Positions 32,755 through 40,491 of a stretch of 64,000 nt of DNA are shown here, in pieces (the stretch's first letter is position 1; each line of letters begins with the position of its first letter). The stretch spans positions 68,408 to 132,407 of the forward strand of contig DASYVJ010000043.1 in the NCBI GenBank assembly GCA_035937155.1, given 5' to 3'. A program made the translations under genes and the position numbers. The notes beneath the pieces are model-generated. The model saw nothing but the letters and a program-made list of their open reading frames with translations. It had not been told where the DNA came from and searched no databases. This DNA is from Palsa-870 sp035937155. GTDB taxonomy: Bacteria; Chloroflexota; Dormibacteria; Dormibacterales; Dormibacteraceae.

Positions 32755-32768
32755 CACAAAATATTGTG
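32755..32768. promoter_or_regulatory. Palindrome CACAA-AATA-TTGTG, candidate operator
   Basis: A perfect 5-4-5 inverted repeat is centred 15 bases upstream of the EncFtn-like ATG and 63 bases before the GlsB-like gene on the other strand. An AT-rich site in a GC-rich genome suggests a repressor site, perhaps metal- or redox-responsive; the regulator is unknown. Confidence 0.5.
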
Positions 32769-32824
32769 CGCCCGGACATGACCGGACGCTCACTGGCCCC
32801 GTGGGCAGAGTCTAATTAGCACCC

Positions 32825-33088
32825 ATGGGCGACATCCTGATTTACATCCTCGTTGGCTTGATCGCAGGATTCCTGGCGAGCCGCGTGGTGACCGGCAAGG
32901 GCGCGGGCTTGCTGTGGGACATTGTGATCGGGATCCTGGGCGCGATCATCGGCGGCTGGCTGGCCGGGGAGATGAAGATCTCGATCGGGTTCGGTCTGAT
33001 CGGCCGAGTCATCATTGCGTTCGCGGGCGCAGTGATCCTGCTCCTGCCATTCCGACTGGTGTTCGGCCGCCGCAAAAAGTCGAAATAG
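32825..33088 (+). CDS. GlsB/YeaQ/YmgE-family small membrane protein
   Basis: The 87-residue protein has three hydrophobic helices (ILIYILVGLIAGFLASRVV; LLWDIVIGILGAIIGGWLAG; LIGRVIIAFAGAVILLLPFR). The pattern GLIAGFLASRVVTGKGAGLL, IVIGILGAIIGGWLAGEM is characteristic of the transglycosylase-associated/GlsB family, linked to general stress responses. A TAATTA hexamer ends 6 bases before the ATG, so the mRNA may be leaderless. Confidence 0.88.
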   Translation: MGDILIYILVGLIAGFLASRVVTGKGAGLLWDIVIGILGAIIGGWLAGEMKISIGFGLIGRVIIAFAGAVILLLPFRLVFGRRKKSK

Positions 33089-33119
33089 GCCGGCTAGACC
33101 CAACCTTCTAGGTCGTGAA

Positions 33120-33959
33120 ATGGACTATGGGCAACCGGTAAGGTTCGGCGTTTTTCTCACGCCAGATGGCACGCTGGCCGACCGTTCGCTGACGCTGGCG
33201 GCGCTTGCCGATCAGCTTGGCTTCGATGTCATCGGCGTCCAGGACCATCCCTACCAGCGACGGTTCCTCGACACGTGGACCCTCCTCACCGCGATCGCCA
33301 TGCGGACCGAGAAAGTCCATGTCTTTCCAGACGTCGCCAACCTGCCGCTCCGCCCGCCGGCTGTTCTGGCCAAGGCCGCCGCCTCGCTCGACCTGCTCAC
33401 CGGCGGTCGGGCCGAGCTCGGCCTTGGCGCCGGCGGGTTCTGGGAAGCGATCAAAGCGATGGGCGGGCCGGTCCGGACGCCAGGCGAATCCGTCGCCGCG
33501 CTGGAGGAGGCGATCCAGGTAGTCCGCCTCATGTGGAGCGGCGAGCGCAACGTCCGTTTCGACGGGAAGTTCTACCAGCTGGCCGGAGTGCAGACCGGCC
33601 CGAAGCCGGCTCACCCGATCGGGATCTGGCTCGGTGCGTACAAGCCCCGGATGCTGTCCCTGGTCGGTCGCGCGGCGGACGGCTGGGTGCCGTCGCTCGG
33701 CTACTTCAAGCCGGCGGATTTGCTCGAGGGAAACCGGCGAATCGACGACGCGGCCGGTGCGGCGGGTCGTGATCCGCGATCGATCCGTCGCATTCTCAAC
33801 GTCGGTGCGGACGTATCGGTCGAGCTGTTCACGTCACTGACGGTTGAGCACGGCATGGACACATTTGTCGTCGGCGGCATCGAGGATCCGGAATCGCTCC
33901 GCTGGTTTGCATCCGACGTCATCCCGACGGTTCGCGAGGAGGTCGCGAAGGCTCGATGA
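33120..33959 (+). CDS. LLM-class flavin-dependent oxidoreductase
   Basis: The 279-residue protein shows the luciferase-like TIM-barrel pattern: RFGVFLTPDGTLADRSLTLA, LGFDVIGVQDHPYQRRFLDT (first strand-loop), VHVFPDVANLPLRPPAVLAK, LDLLTGGRAELGLGAGGFWE, HPIGIWLGAYKPRMLSLVGR. It likely uses FMN or F420; the choice cannot be read from the sequence. Its stop overlaps the start of the methyltransferase by four bases (ATGA), so the two act together or are at least co-translated. Confidence 0.9.
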   Translation: MDYGQPVRFGVFLTPDGTLADRSLTLAALADQLGFDVIGVQDHPYQRRFLDTWTLLTAIAMRTEKVHVFPDVANLPLRPPAVLAKAAASLDLLTGGRAELGLGAGGFWEAIKAMGGPVRTPGESVAALEEAIQVVRLMWSGERNVRFDGKFYQLAGVQTGPKPAHPIGIWLGAYKPRMLSLVGRAADGWVPSLGYFKPADLLEGNRRIDDAAGAAGRDPRSIRRILNVGADVSVELFTSLTVEHGMDTFVVGGIEDPESLRWFASDVIPTVREEVAKAR

Positions 33960-34498
33960 ATCACGCCGACCTGGTGGCGCTCATCAAAGACGGGGTCACA
34001 GAGCATGGCGGACGTTGGGCCGACCTGGGCTCCGGCGAAGGCGCGTTTACGCTCGCGCTCGCGGACCTGCTTGGTCCAGGTGCGCACATCACGGCGGTCG
34101 ATCGCGATTCCGACGCTGTACAGAGGCTGTCGAGAGATGTCGAGAAAAGGTTTCCGGAAACAGTGGTCGACACGAGAGTCGCCGACTTCACGCGCCCGCT
34201 CGGCCTCTCCGGCCTCGATGGCATCGTGATGGCGAACTCGCTGCACTTCGTCCGCGACAAGCGGCCGGTCCTCGAGTCGGTGCGAAACATGCTGCGACCC
34301 GGAGGCAGGTTGGTGGTCGTCGAATATGGAACCGATCGTGGCAACCCCTGGGTGCCACACCCGTTCAGTTTCGATCGCTGGACGCAGATGGCGGCTCAGG
34401 CGGGGTTCGAAAAGACGCGCCTCTTGCAAACCATCGCGAGCCGCTACACCGGAAGCATGTACTCCGCGGAGTCATTGAATCCCCTCTCCCGCGACTAG
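33956..34498 (+). CDS. Class I SAM-dependent methyltransferase
   Basis: The 180-residue protein has motif I ADLGSGEGAFTLALADLLGP, motif II acidic residue in ITAVDRDSDAVQRL, and LDGIVMANSLHFVRDKRPVL, GGRLVVVEYGTDRGNPWVPH. It is near the minimal size for the family. The substrate is unknown; overlap with the LLM gene points to a common pathway. The stop is directly followed by a REP-like element, which may terminate the operon. Confidence 0.85.
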   Translation: MNHADLVALIKDGVTEHGGRWADLGSGEGAFTLALADLLGPGAHITAVDRDSDAVQRLSRDVEKRFPETVVDTRVADFTRPLGLSGLDGIVMANSLHFVRDKRPVLESVRNMLRPGGRLVVVEYGTDRGNPWVPHPFSFDRWTQMAAQAGFEKTRLLQTIASRYTGSMYSAESLNPLSRD

Positions 34499-34535
34499 CG
34501 GGAGAGGGTGAGGGTGAGGGTGAGGGCGAAGGGGT
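34485..34535. repeat. REP-like element with GGTGA tandem tail
   Basis: CCCCTCTCCCGCGACTAGCG and the following GGAGAGGG form a hairpin. Then GTGAGG is repeated several times (GGTGAGGGTGAGGGTGAGGG). It overlaps the last codons of the methyltransferase, so its insertion may have set the present C-terminus. Confidence 0.7.
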
Positions 34536-34547
34536 TTGATCCCTGGC

Positions 34548-34967
34548 CTAAAAAACCTGCGACTGTGATTGCGCTGCGGGCGCCTGTTGACGCCGGCCAT
34601 GCCTGCGCCGCAACCACCGCCCGATCATCACCCGCCGGTCGGCGCTCGAACCGCCGCCGCCCCCCGGGTTGAATCGCTTGGTCACGCCGCCGAGCTTCGC
34701 GCCCCACGTCACGTACTTGTGAAATCGCTCCTCGGCCTCCTGGGCGATCCCGATCCGGTCGCCGCGTGTCTCCTCGCGGAAACGGGCGATCCGGCCGGCC
34801 GCCGCGCCTTCCTTCTCCTCGGGCGTAGACCCGACGTTGAGGTCAGGCAGCGACCCGAGGACTACGATCTGGTCGTCTTCGACCGTGACCTCCACTCCCT
34901 TGAACCAGCCGTCTGGGAGTCTTCCGGCAAACCAACCTTTGATCGTTCCGAACTCTTTTTCATCCAT
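34548..34967 (-). CDS. Conserved hypothetical protein, basic
   Basis: From the ATG at 34967 the protein has 139 residues. The N-terminal half (EFGTIKGWFAGRLPDGWFKG, VEVTVEDDQIVVLGSLPDL) looks like a small alpha-beta unit. The middle (GRIARFREETRGDRIGIAQE, AEERFHKYVTWGAKLGG) is helical and contains a HxxVxWG element. The C-terminus is Gly- and Arg-rich (GGGGGSSADRRV, RRRHGRRQQ) and probably disordered or nucleic-acid binding. I do not recognise a named family. It diverges from the ABC exporter with 62 bases between starts. Confidence 0.6.
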   Translation of the reverse strand: MDEKEFGTIKGWFAGRLPDGWFKGVEVTVEDDQIVVLGSLPDLNVGSTPEEKEGAAAGRIARFREETRGDRIGIAQEAEERFHKYVTWGAKLGGVTKRFNPGGGGGSSADRRVMIGRWLRRRHGRRQQAPAAQSQSQVF

Positions 34968-35029
34968 AATTACATGATTACGCTGCAAAACCGAATCTGT
35001 CAAGTAGCTAACGTAAGCTGGATTTCCAG

Positions 35030-37105
35030 ATGGGAATGATGGGCGGGCCGGGGATGCACTGGTGGGGCGGGCGACGCAAGCAGCCTGACACCGGCCCCGC
35101 CAACAGCGGCCTCACCGGCGACCCCGCACTCGAGCAGCCGCCATTGCCCGAGGGACCCAAGGACCTTCGGGGGCGCTGGAACAGCCTGAAACAATCGGTC
35201 GCCGGGACGACCGCGGCGCTGCCGAGGGTGCTGCGATTGGTCTGGGACGCGAGCCCCTCGACCACCCTCGCCCTATTTATGACGACCGCGATCGCCGGCT
35301 TGATACCGGCTGCCGCCGCGTACACCTCCAAGCTGTTAATCAACGCGGTCGTGGCCGGCATTGCGATCCACAACTTCCACCAGGCGGATCGCGTGTCACT
35401 CGCTGGCCTGGATCCTCACGGACCATTCGGGTCGGTGCACGCGCCGGTGTTCACGGCGATCGGGGCCATCGTCGCCCTGGCCATAGTCCAGCTGCTGCTG
35501 TTCGCGGTCACCGCCCTGCTCGGCACGATCCGCAACATCACGCAGCAGCTCCTACAGAACGCGGTGGCCATGAGGATCCAGCTGATGGTGATGGAGAAAG
35601 CAGCGTCGCTCGATCTGCAGTTCTACGAAGACCCGGCGTCGTATGACCTGCTGCGCCGCGCACAGACCGATTCCATCAACCGGCCGGTAATGATGATCTC
35701 GACCGCGTTCGGCCTTGTGCAGACCCTCCTGACGTTCATCACGATGATCGCCCTGTTGGTGGCGGTGAGTCCTTTGCTCGCGCTGATCGCGCTTGTCTCC
35801 CCGATCCCCGCCTTCATCGCCGACACGCGCTACGGCTGGTGGGGCTACAACATCGCCCGCTGGGGATCGCGGCTGCTCAGGCGCATGAACTACCTCGTGA
35901 CGCTCGTCACCACCGACAGGTTTGCCAAAGAGGTCAAGCTCTTCGGCCTCGGGGATTACTTCATCGCGCGCTACAAGCTCATCGCGGAAGCGTTCTACGC
36001 GAGCCAGCGCCGGCAGGTTGCCAGGCGGTATCTGACAGGGTTCGCCTGGGGCAACCTCAGCACGATCGCGACTTCCCTTACCTATCTATATGTGGCGCTG
36101 CAGGCGATCGCCGGAAGGCTGACCCTCGGCGACCTGACTTTGTACACGGCGGCTGCGCAGTCGGTGCAGGGCTCGATCCAGGGCATTCTGAGTGGCTTCT
36201 CCGGGATGTACGAGCACAACCTCTATCTGAACAACCTTTTCGAGCTCATGGCGACGAAGCCTTCGATGCCGGTGGCGCCGGCCGCGCGGCCGGTGCCGGA
36301 GCCCATGCGTGGAGAGATCAAGTTCGAAAACGTCACCTTTGGTTACCCAGGGGCAGACAAGACCGCGCTCAACAACCTGAGCTTCACAGTCAAGGCGGGG
36401 GAGACGCTGGCCGTGGTCGGGCGCAACGGCGCCGGCAAGACCACCCTGTTCAAGCTGATCTGCCGCCTGTACGACCCTATCGAGGGCCGGATTCTGATCG
36501 ACGGGATCGACCTGCGCGAATTCGAACCCGACGATCTGCGCGAGCAGATCGGGGCGATGTTCCAGGACTATGTGGACTACCAGGCGACCGCGGCCGAGAA
36601 CATCGGGCTAGGCAACGTGCCGCAGATCACCGACCGTGAAGCGATCGAGGATGCCGGGCGCCAGGCCGGGGCCGACGAGCTCATCGCGGGGCTCCCCGAT
36701 GGTTACGACACCGCCCTGGGAAAGTGGTTTGACGCCGGCGTCAATCTTTCCGGCGGTGAGTGGCAAAAGGTCGCGTTGGCGCGGGCATTCATGCGCGACG
36801 CCAAGATCCTGCTGCTCGACGAACCGACCTCTGCGCTTGACGCGCAGGCGGAGTACGACCTCTTCGAGCGCCTGCGCTCCCTGACCCACGGCCGGACCGC
36901 CGTCTACATCTCGCATCGCTTCTCGACTGTGCGGCGAGCCGATCGCATCATCTTCCTGGAGAACGGCCGCCTCGCGGAGGAAGGCACGCACGAAGAGCTG
37001 ATGCGGCTGGACGGCCGGTATGCGCGGTTGTTCAGGATGCAGGCCGCTGCATACACGGGAGAGGACATCCTCCCGGAAGAGATCACGTCCCCTCTGGCCG
37101 GGTAA
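35030..37105 (+). CDS. ABC exporter, fused permease and ATPase
   Basis: The 691-residue half-transporter has a Gly/Met/Trp/His-rich N-terminus (MGMMGGPGMHWWGGRRKQ) and a six-helix membrane domain (for example TLALFMTTAIAGLIPAAAAY, IVALAIVQLLLFAVTALLGT, LLTFITMIALLVAVSPLLAL). The ATPase domain contains Walker A VVGRNGAGKTTLFKLICRLY, signature NLSGGEWQKVALARAF, Walker B ILLLDEPTSALDA and switch His YISHRFSTV. It must pair as a homodimer or with a partner elsewhere. The substrate is unknown; the N-terminal Met/His cluster could bind metal. Confidence 0.9.
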   Translation: MGMMGGPGMHWWGGRRKQPDTGPANSGLTGDPALEQPPLPEGPKDLRGRWNSLKQSVAGTTAALPRVLRLVWDASPSTTLALFMTTAIAGLIPAAAAYTSKLLINAVVAGIAIHNFHQADRVSLAGLDPHGPFGSVHAPVFTAIGAIVALAIVQLLLFAVTALLGTIRNITQQLLQNAVAMRIQLMVMEKAASLDLQFYEDPASYDLLRRAQTDSINRPVMMISTAFGLVQTLLTFITMIALLVAVSPLLALIALVSPIPAFIADTRYGWWGYNIARWGSRLLRRMNYLVTLVTTDRFAKEVKLFGLGDYFIARYKLIAEAFYASQRRQVARRYLTGFAWGNLSTIATSLTYLYVALQAIAGRLTLGDLTLYTAAAQSVQGSIQGILSGFSGMYEHNLYLNNLFELMATKPSMPVAPAARPVPEPMRGEIKFENVTFGYPGADKTALNNLSFTVKAGETLAVVGRNGAGKTTLFKLICRLYDPIEGRILIDGIDLREFEPDDLREQIGAMFQDYVDYQATAAENIGLGNVPQITDREAIEDAGRQAGADELIAGLPDGYDTALGKWFDAGVNLSGGEWQKVALARAFMRDAKILLLDEPTSALDAQAEYDLFERLRSLTHGRTAVYISHRFSTVRRADRIIFLENGRLAEEGTHEELMRLDGRYARLFRMQAAAYTGEDILPEEITSPLAG

Positions 37106-37106
37106 C

Positions 37107-37150
37107 CAACTTTCACCTCCCACCTCGGTGGGAGGTCGCCCGGGTGGGGC
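37107..37150. repeat. REP-like palindromic element
   Basis: TTCACCTCCCACCTCGGTGGGAGG then CGCCCGGGTGGGGCGG. It is a shorter member of the family, located between the exporter and the next gene. Confidence 0.75.
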
Positions 37151-37179
37151 GGTGGAGTGGCTCCCACAGCACAAACCAC

Positions 37180-37185
37180 TATCGT
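37180..37185 (+). promoter_or_regulatory. -10-like TATCGT six bases before a GTG start
   Basis: TATCGT ends 6 bases upstream of GTG 37192, the same geometry as TAGTAC, TAGCCT and TACTAA before the starts at 19787, 6930 and 20369. It is consistent with a leaderless transcript. Confidence 0.4.
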
Positions 37186-37191
37186 TCCGCC

Positions 37192-38511
37192 GTGCATCAC
37201 CGTGCGCCCGTACTCATGGGAGTCTTGCTGGGCGCCGCCACCGCCGCCGTCTACCTGATCGGCTCGAATCGGTCCTACGGTTATGACGCCGCGGCCTCAT
37301 TCGCCAACTTCGTCGCCACGCCATCGCTGTGGGACGCGTTCGCGGTCGGTACGGTCCTGCCGAGCGTCCCCCTGAAGAGCGTCGCCTCCAACGACCATGT
37401 GCTGCTCTCGCTCCTGAGCCATCTCATCTACTCGACGACGGGATCGCGAAGCGAAATCGCGTACCGCCTGGTGCCGGCGCTGGCGGCCGGCGGGACCGTA
37501 GGTGTCACCGCGACTGTTTTGGCCCAGCGCTTCGGCAGCCTCGCCGGCGTTTGCGCAGGCCTCTTCATCGCCACGGACCCGCTGTTCGTCGATAACAGCC
37601 GCGACCTGCGCGGCTACAGCCTGGCGGCGCTAGGCGCCGTGCTGGCCACTCTCATCGTGGCGGGGAAGTGGACCCGCTGGCGGTTGGTTGCATATGCGCT
37701 GGTGATGGGACTGGCCATCGCCGCACAGTTCTTCGCGATCGTCGTGCTGCTCACTCACGTGGCGTGGATCGCGACCCGGAGGTCGTGGCCGCAGCTCGGC
37801 CGGCTGGCGCCGGTGTGGATTGCGGCGGCGGCGATCGGGGGCGCCGCCAACGCGAACATCCAGTACATGGAGCTGGTTCAGCATGGCTATCCGCCGAGCA
37901 TCTTCTATCCGGCGTTTCCGCGCGATCTGGTCTTCTTCCTAGTCGGCGCGCCTCTGCTTGTCCCACTGGGCCTGTGGCTGTCGACCGCAGGGCTTGGCCT
38001 GTGGACGCAGCGCAAGGAGGCGTGGCTCTGGGCGGTCGTTGGGGTCATGGCTGTGGTCGTGGCCGCGCTGTGGCTGGGCCTGCGCCCGGCCTTCCTGTAC
38101 CCGCGCTTTTTCACCTTCCTCGTCCCTGCTTGCGCCTTCCTGATGGCGGCAGCGATCGCTCGCTGGAAGGTCCTTGCGCCGGTGGTTGTGGCGGGGGCCG
38201 TTATGGCTGCGATCAGCCAGGTTCCCGGATACACCGAGGATCCTCTTGCCCTGTCGCAAGCGGCGGCGGCGATCCAGCGTGTTCATGCGGCCGGAGGCCG
38301 CCCGTGCGTGATTCACATCGACGAGCAGGTGCTGGCCGCATACACCACGGACTTCGCAGTCGTGTCGAGCCCGGATCAGCTCGCGGCTTGCGACGCGGTG
38401 GTGGTGGTCAGCTGGAACGTGGACCTATCGCTGCGCGATCTGGCCGCCCAGGAATTTCCCCATGCGACAGCACTACAGGCCTACTACCCGGCCGTCGTCC
38501 TCGAGAAGTGA
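37192..38511 (+). CDS. Polytopic membrane protein, GT39/GT-C glycosyltransferase-like
   Basis: From the GTG at 37192 the protein has 439 residues. About ten hydrophobic helices run from LMGVLLGAATAAVYLIG through VVVAGAVMAAISQV. The first outer loop has SYGYDAAASFANFVATPSLW, where Asp may replace the catalytic acidic pair of GT-C enzymes, and YRLVPALAAGGTVGVTATVL, AGLFIATDPLFVDNSRDLRGY follows the ArnT/PMT pattern. A C-terminal soluble segment (PCVIHIDEQVLAAYTTDFAV) follows. GT-C enzymes transfer sugars from lipid-linked donors. I reject the in-frame GTG at 37144 because it lies in a REP-like element. Confidence 0.68.
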   Translation: MHHRAPVLMGVLLGAATAAVYLIGSNRSYGYDAAASFANFVATPSLWDAFAVGTVLPSVPLKSVASNDHVLLSLLSHLIYSTTGSRSEIAYRLVPALAAGGTVGVTATVLAQRFGSLAGVCAGLFIATDPLFVDNSRDLRGYSLAALGAVLATLIVAGKWTRWRLVAYALVMGLAIAAQFFAIVVLLTHVAWIATRRSWPQLGRLAPVWIAAAAIGGAANANIQYMELVQHGYPPSIFYPAFPRDLVFFLVGAPLLVPLGLWLSTAGLGLWTQRKEAWLWAVVGVMAVVVAALWLGLRPAFLYPRFFTFLVPACAFLMAAAIARWKVLAPVVVAGAVMAAISQVPGYTEDPLALSQAAAAIQRVHAAGGRPCVIHIDEQVLAAYTTDFAVVSSPDQLAACDAVVVVSWNVDLSLRDLAAQEFPHATALQAYYPAVVLEK

Positions 38512-38756
38512 GCTAGGGGTTCGGGCTCTAAGCCCTGATACCGGTCATCTGAAGGACCCGAACAGCTCGCCCGCGCATTCGGTCACAACGCCAGCAGAAG
38601 ACGACGGCGTCAATGCCCCCGGGCAGGATCCCCTTGAGAAGTACCTCACGCTCGTTTTGGTGAAAGAACCAGCAGATGAAGAAGTGCATCAGGCCCAGAG
38701 AAGCTATCACCTTGTCGCCTACAAAACAAAGGAAAGTCAGTTAAGACTTTGTGAAA
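38512..38756. other. Non-coding interval
   Basis: About 245 bases between the membrane protein and the REP-like element at 38757. The short open frames here lack coding character. I see no RNA gene or palindrome. Confidence 0.4.
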
Positions 38757-38818
38757 TCACCTCCCCACTTGCTGGGGAGGTCGGCCCGCTCGCGGGGCGA
38801 GCCGGCCGGGTGGGGGGA
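38757..38818. repeat. REP-like palindromic element (long form)
   Basis: CACCTCCCCACTTGCTGGGG, AGG, then GGCCCGCTCGCGGGGCGAGCC (a second hairpin), then GGCCGGGTGGGGGG. It lies just downstream of the convergent phhB-like gene. Confidence 0.85.
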
Positions 38819-38828
38819 CTCGGCCTGA

Positions 38829-39167
38829 CTAAACCACCTCGTTGATCCGCGCGGCGAGGATGAAATCATTCTCAGTCAGACCTCCCGCGGCGTGGGTCCA
38901 GAGCCAGATGGTCAGCGAGCCGTAGCTCAGTTGGAGGTCGGGGTGGTGGCCCTCAGCCTCGGCGATGGGAGCGATCCGGTTCACGAGCTCGACCCCAGGC
39001 ATGAAGCCCTTGAAGTTGACCGTTCTGGTCAGGCGCAGGTGCCCATCAGCCTCCTCGACCGTCCATCCGGCCACTTGCTCGAGAAGCCGGTCGATCTCCT
39101 GTCGCGGGAGTGGGGGAGTGCCGGGTTTGCAGTCCACGCAGTGACGCTGTGCCAGGGGGGTTGCCAT
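38829..39167 (-). CDS. phhB: Pterin-4a-carbinolamine dehydratase
   Basis: From the ATG at 39167 the protein has 112 residues. The signature EGHHPDLQLSYGSLTIWLWTH holds the catalytic His pair and downstream His; GWTVEEADGHLRLTRTVNFK and ILAARINEVV complete the alpha-beta fold. The enzyme dehydrates 4a-hydroxy-tetrahydropterin, the product of aromatic amino acid hydroxylases, and can also have a role in molybdopterin metabolism. No hydroxylase gene is in the window. I drop the 14 extra upstream residues (GFTILPTLVRSPL), which have no family similarity and approach the tRNA genes. Confidence 0.93.
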   Translation of the reverse strand: MATPLAQRHCVDCKPGTPPLPRQEIDRLLEQVAGWTVEEADGHLRLTRTVNFKGFMPGVELVNRIAPIAEAEGHHPDLQLSYGSLTIWLWTHAAGGLTENDFILAARINEVV

Positions 39168-39211
39168 CAATGGCGATCGTACGAGGGTGGGTAGAATTGT
39201 GAATCCCATTG

Positions 39212-39286
39212 GGGCGGCTAGCTCAGTGGGAGAGCGCTCGCCTCACACGCGAGAGGTCATTGGTTCGACCCCAATGCCGCCCACCA
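39212..39286 (+). tRNA. tRNA-Val (anticodon CAC)
   Basis: A full cloverleaf can be drawn: acceptor GGGCGGC/GCCGCCC, D arm GCTC-AGTGGGA-GAGC, anticodon stem CTCGC/GCGAG with loop CTCACAC, and T arm ATTGG-TTCGACC-CCAAT. Discriminator A and encoded CCA follow. The anticodon CAC reads GUG. Confidence 0.96.
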
Positions 39287-39292
39287 GCACGT

Positions 39293-39369
39293 GGCCCCGT
39301 CGTCTAGTGGACTAGGACGCAGCCCTCTCAAGGCTGAGATCGCGGGTTCGAATCCCGCCGGGGCTACCA
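39293..39369 (+). tRNA. tRNA-Glu (anticodon CTC)
   Basis: Acceptor GGCCCCG pairs with CGGGGCT (first pair G-U). The anticodon stem CAGCC/GGCTG encloses CTCTCAA, and the T arm is GCGGG-TTCGAAT-CCCGC. Discriminator A and CCA are encoded. It follows tRNA-Val by six bases. The last 20 bases are echoed by the repeats at 42762, 43531, 44187 and 45701, and partly by the second repeat family, which makes this gene the likely origin or insertion target of the downstream array. Confidence 0.96.
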
Positions 39370-39389
39370 ATTCCAGGTTCGCGAACCCG

Positions 39390-39411
39390 CACGTTTGGCG
39401 CCAACCGTGCC
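39390..39411. repeat. Near-perfect palindrome around TTGGCGCCAA downstream of tRNA-Glu
   Basis: GCACGTTTGGCGCCAACCGTGC reads almost the same on both strands. The same sequence with its CGAAxCCGCACG flank recurs twice after the repeat at 51018 (51087-51106 and 51128-51147). It may be a transcription terminator of the tRNA unit or a protein-binding site. Confidence 0.6.
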
Positions 39412-39547
39412 CTTCGCCCAGGGCTCAAATGTCCCGCTGTTGCCTAACGTGCGGAATTTGACAACCGATCGGGCGCGACGCCAATCTCCGGTCGAACTAC
39501 GAAGGAGGGCGAGCGCGACGGCGCCCGCCCCACGATAGTCGCGACAG

Positions 39548-39979
39548 CTACGCCGGCGCTCCGCTTGGCGCCGGGACGACGCCGAGCTGGATGAGGAATC
39601 CATACATGTCCACCACATCCCAGTGCTCCGCCATACGGCCGTCGCGCAATTGGTGGATGTCAATGCCCTGGATGGTGTAGCTCTTGCCACTCGGCGGGAG
39701 CCCGAGAAACTCGCCCACCTGGGTGCCCCGTGTCGTCCACAAGACGGCCACCTTGTCACCCTCGGCGATCAGATGCTCCAGCGTGAACTGTTGTTTGAGG
39801 CCCGTGCGCAGGGTGTTCACCCGCTGACGCAGACCCTCCAGACCCTGGCCGTGTCCTGGGAACGGGTTGTGCTCCACGTAATCGGCGCGAGCGATGGTCT
39901 CGAGGACGTCCAACCGGCCCTGCATCAGGACCTCCTCGTAGTAGCGTCTGAGCAGCTGCTTGTTCTCGGTTTCTGACAA
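39548..39979 (-). CDS. SnoaL-like / ester cyclase-family protein
   Basis: From TTG 39979, nine bases after AAAGGAG, the protein has 143 residues. It has the NTF2-like cone fold of SnoaL-type ester cyclases: LLRRYYEEVLMQGRLDVLET, ADYVEHNPFPGHGQGLEGLR, and VGEFLGLPPSGKSYTIQGID followed by DGRMAEHWDVVDMYGFLIQL. The conserved His/Asp (YVEHN; AEHWDVVD) fit the family. Members cyclise polyketides or have uncertain roles. It is the second of two adjacent SnoaL genes, paired with a divergent XRE-STAND regulator. I reject the longer frame because it would overlap the first SnoaL gene without similarity. Confidence 0.85.
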   Translation of the reverse strand: MSETENKQLLRRYYEEVLMQGRLDVLETIARADYVEHNPFPGHGQGLEGLRQRVNTLRTGLKQQFTLEHLIAEGDKVAVLWTTRGTQVGEFLGLPPSGKSYTIQGIDIHQLRDGRMAEHWDVVDMYGFLIQLGVVPAPSGAPA

Positions 39980-39993
39980 TTTCGTCTTCTCCT

Positions 39994-40410
39994 TTATTTG
40001 TGAGTGGGCCCGCCGACCTGGCGGTAGAAGGCCCACATGTCAACGACGTTCCAGTGGGCTGCCATGCGTCCATCTCGCATCGTGTAGATGTCGACTCCGT
40101 CGAACTCAACTTGCTTACGCGTAGCCGTCAAACCCAGGAACTCGGCCGAATGGACGCCCGACAGGGTCCAATGCACGGCAACCCGGTCGGCATCGACGAT
40201 CACGTCGTGCAGCTCATGTCGCGGCTGGAAGGCGGCACGGATCTTGGCCACCCTGAGCTTCAGACCCTCACGGCCGCTGCCCTGACCGGGCAGGGCGACG
40301 TGGTCTTCATAGTCGGCGACTGCAAGCTCATCCAGCAGATCCAGGTTTCCCGCCCCGATGACGTCGCGAAAGAATCTCAGGATGCTGGTCCGATTGCGCT
40401 CCAACGTCAT
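39994..40410 (-). CDS. SnoaL-like / ester cyclase-family protein
   Basis: From the ATG at 40410 (AGGA eight bases upstream; ATG 40419 is an alternative) the protein has 138 residues. The fold signatures are ILRFFRDVIGAGNLDLLDEL, ADYEDHVALPGQGSGREGLK, SAEFLGLTATRKQVEFDGVD, and DGRMAAHWNVVDMWAFYRQV. It is a paralogue of the next gene (39548-39979), about one third identical by eye, with a 14-base gap. Both follow one promoter facing the XRE-STAND gene. The substrate is unknown. Confidence 0.85.
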   Translation of the reverse strand: MTLERNRTSILRFFRDVIGAGNLDLLDELAVADYEDHVALPGQGSGREGLKLRVAKIRAAFQPRHELHDVIVDADRVAVHWTLSGVHSAEFLGLTATRKQVEFDGVDIYTMRDGRMAAHWNVVDMWAFYRQVGGPTHK

Positions 40411-40491
40411 GAGCGTCATCCTGGACGCAAATGCCGGGGCAGACCATGAAATCTGTCCACCGACTTGGTCACCGGCTGGCGAGTGGCGATC

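Noticed and set aside
37144..37192. GTG at 37144 as start of the membrane glycosyltransferase-like gene
   Set aside because: It lies in a REP-like element and the added residues do not look like native protein; GTG 37192 follows a good -10 geometry.
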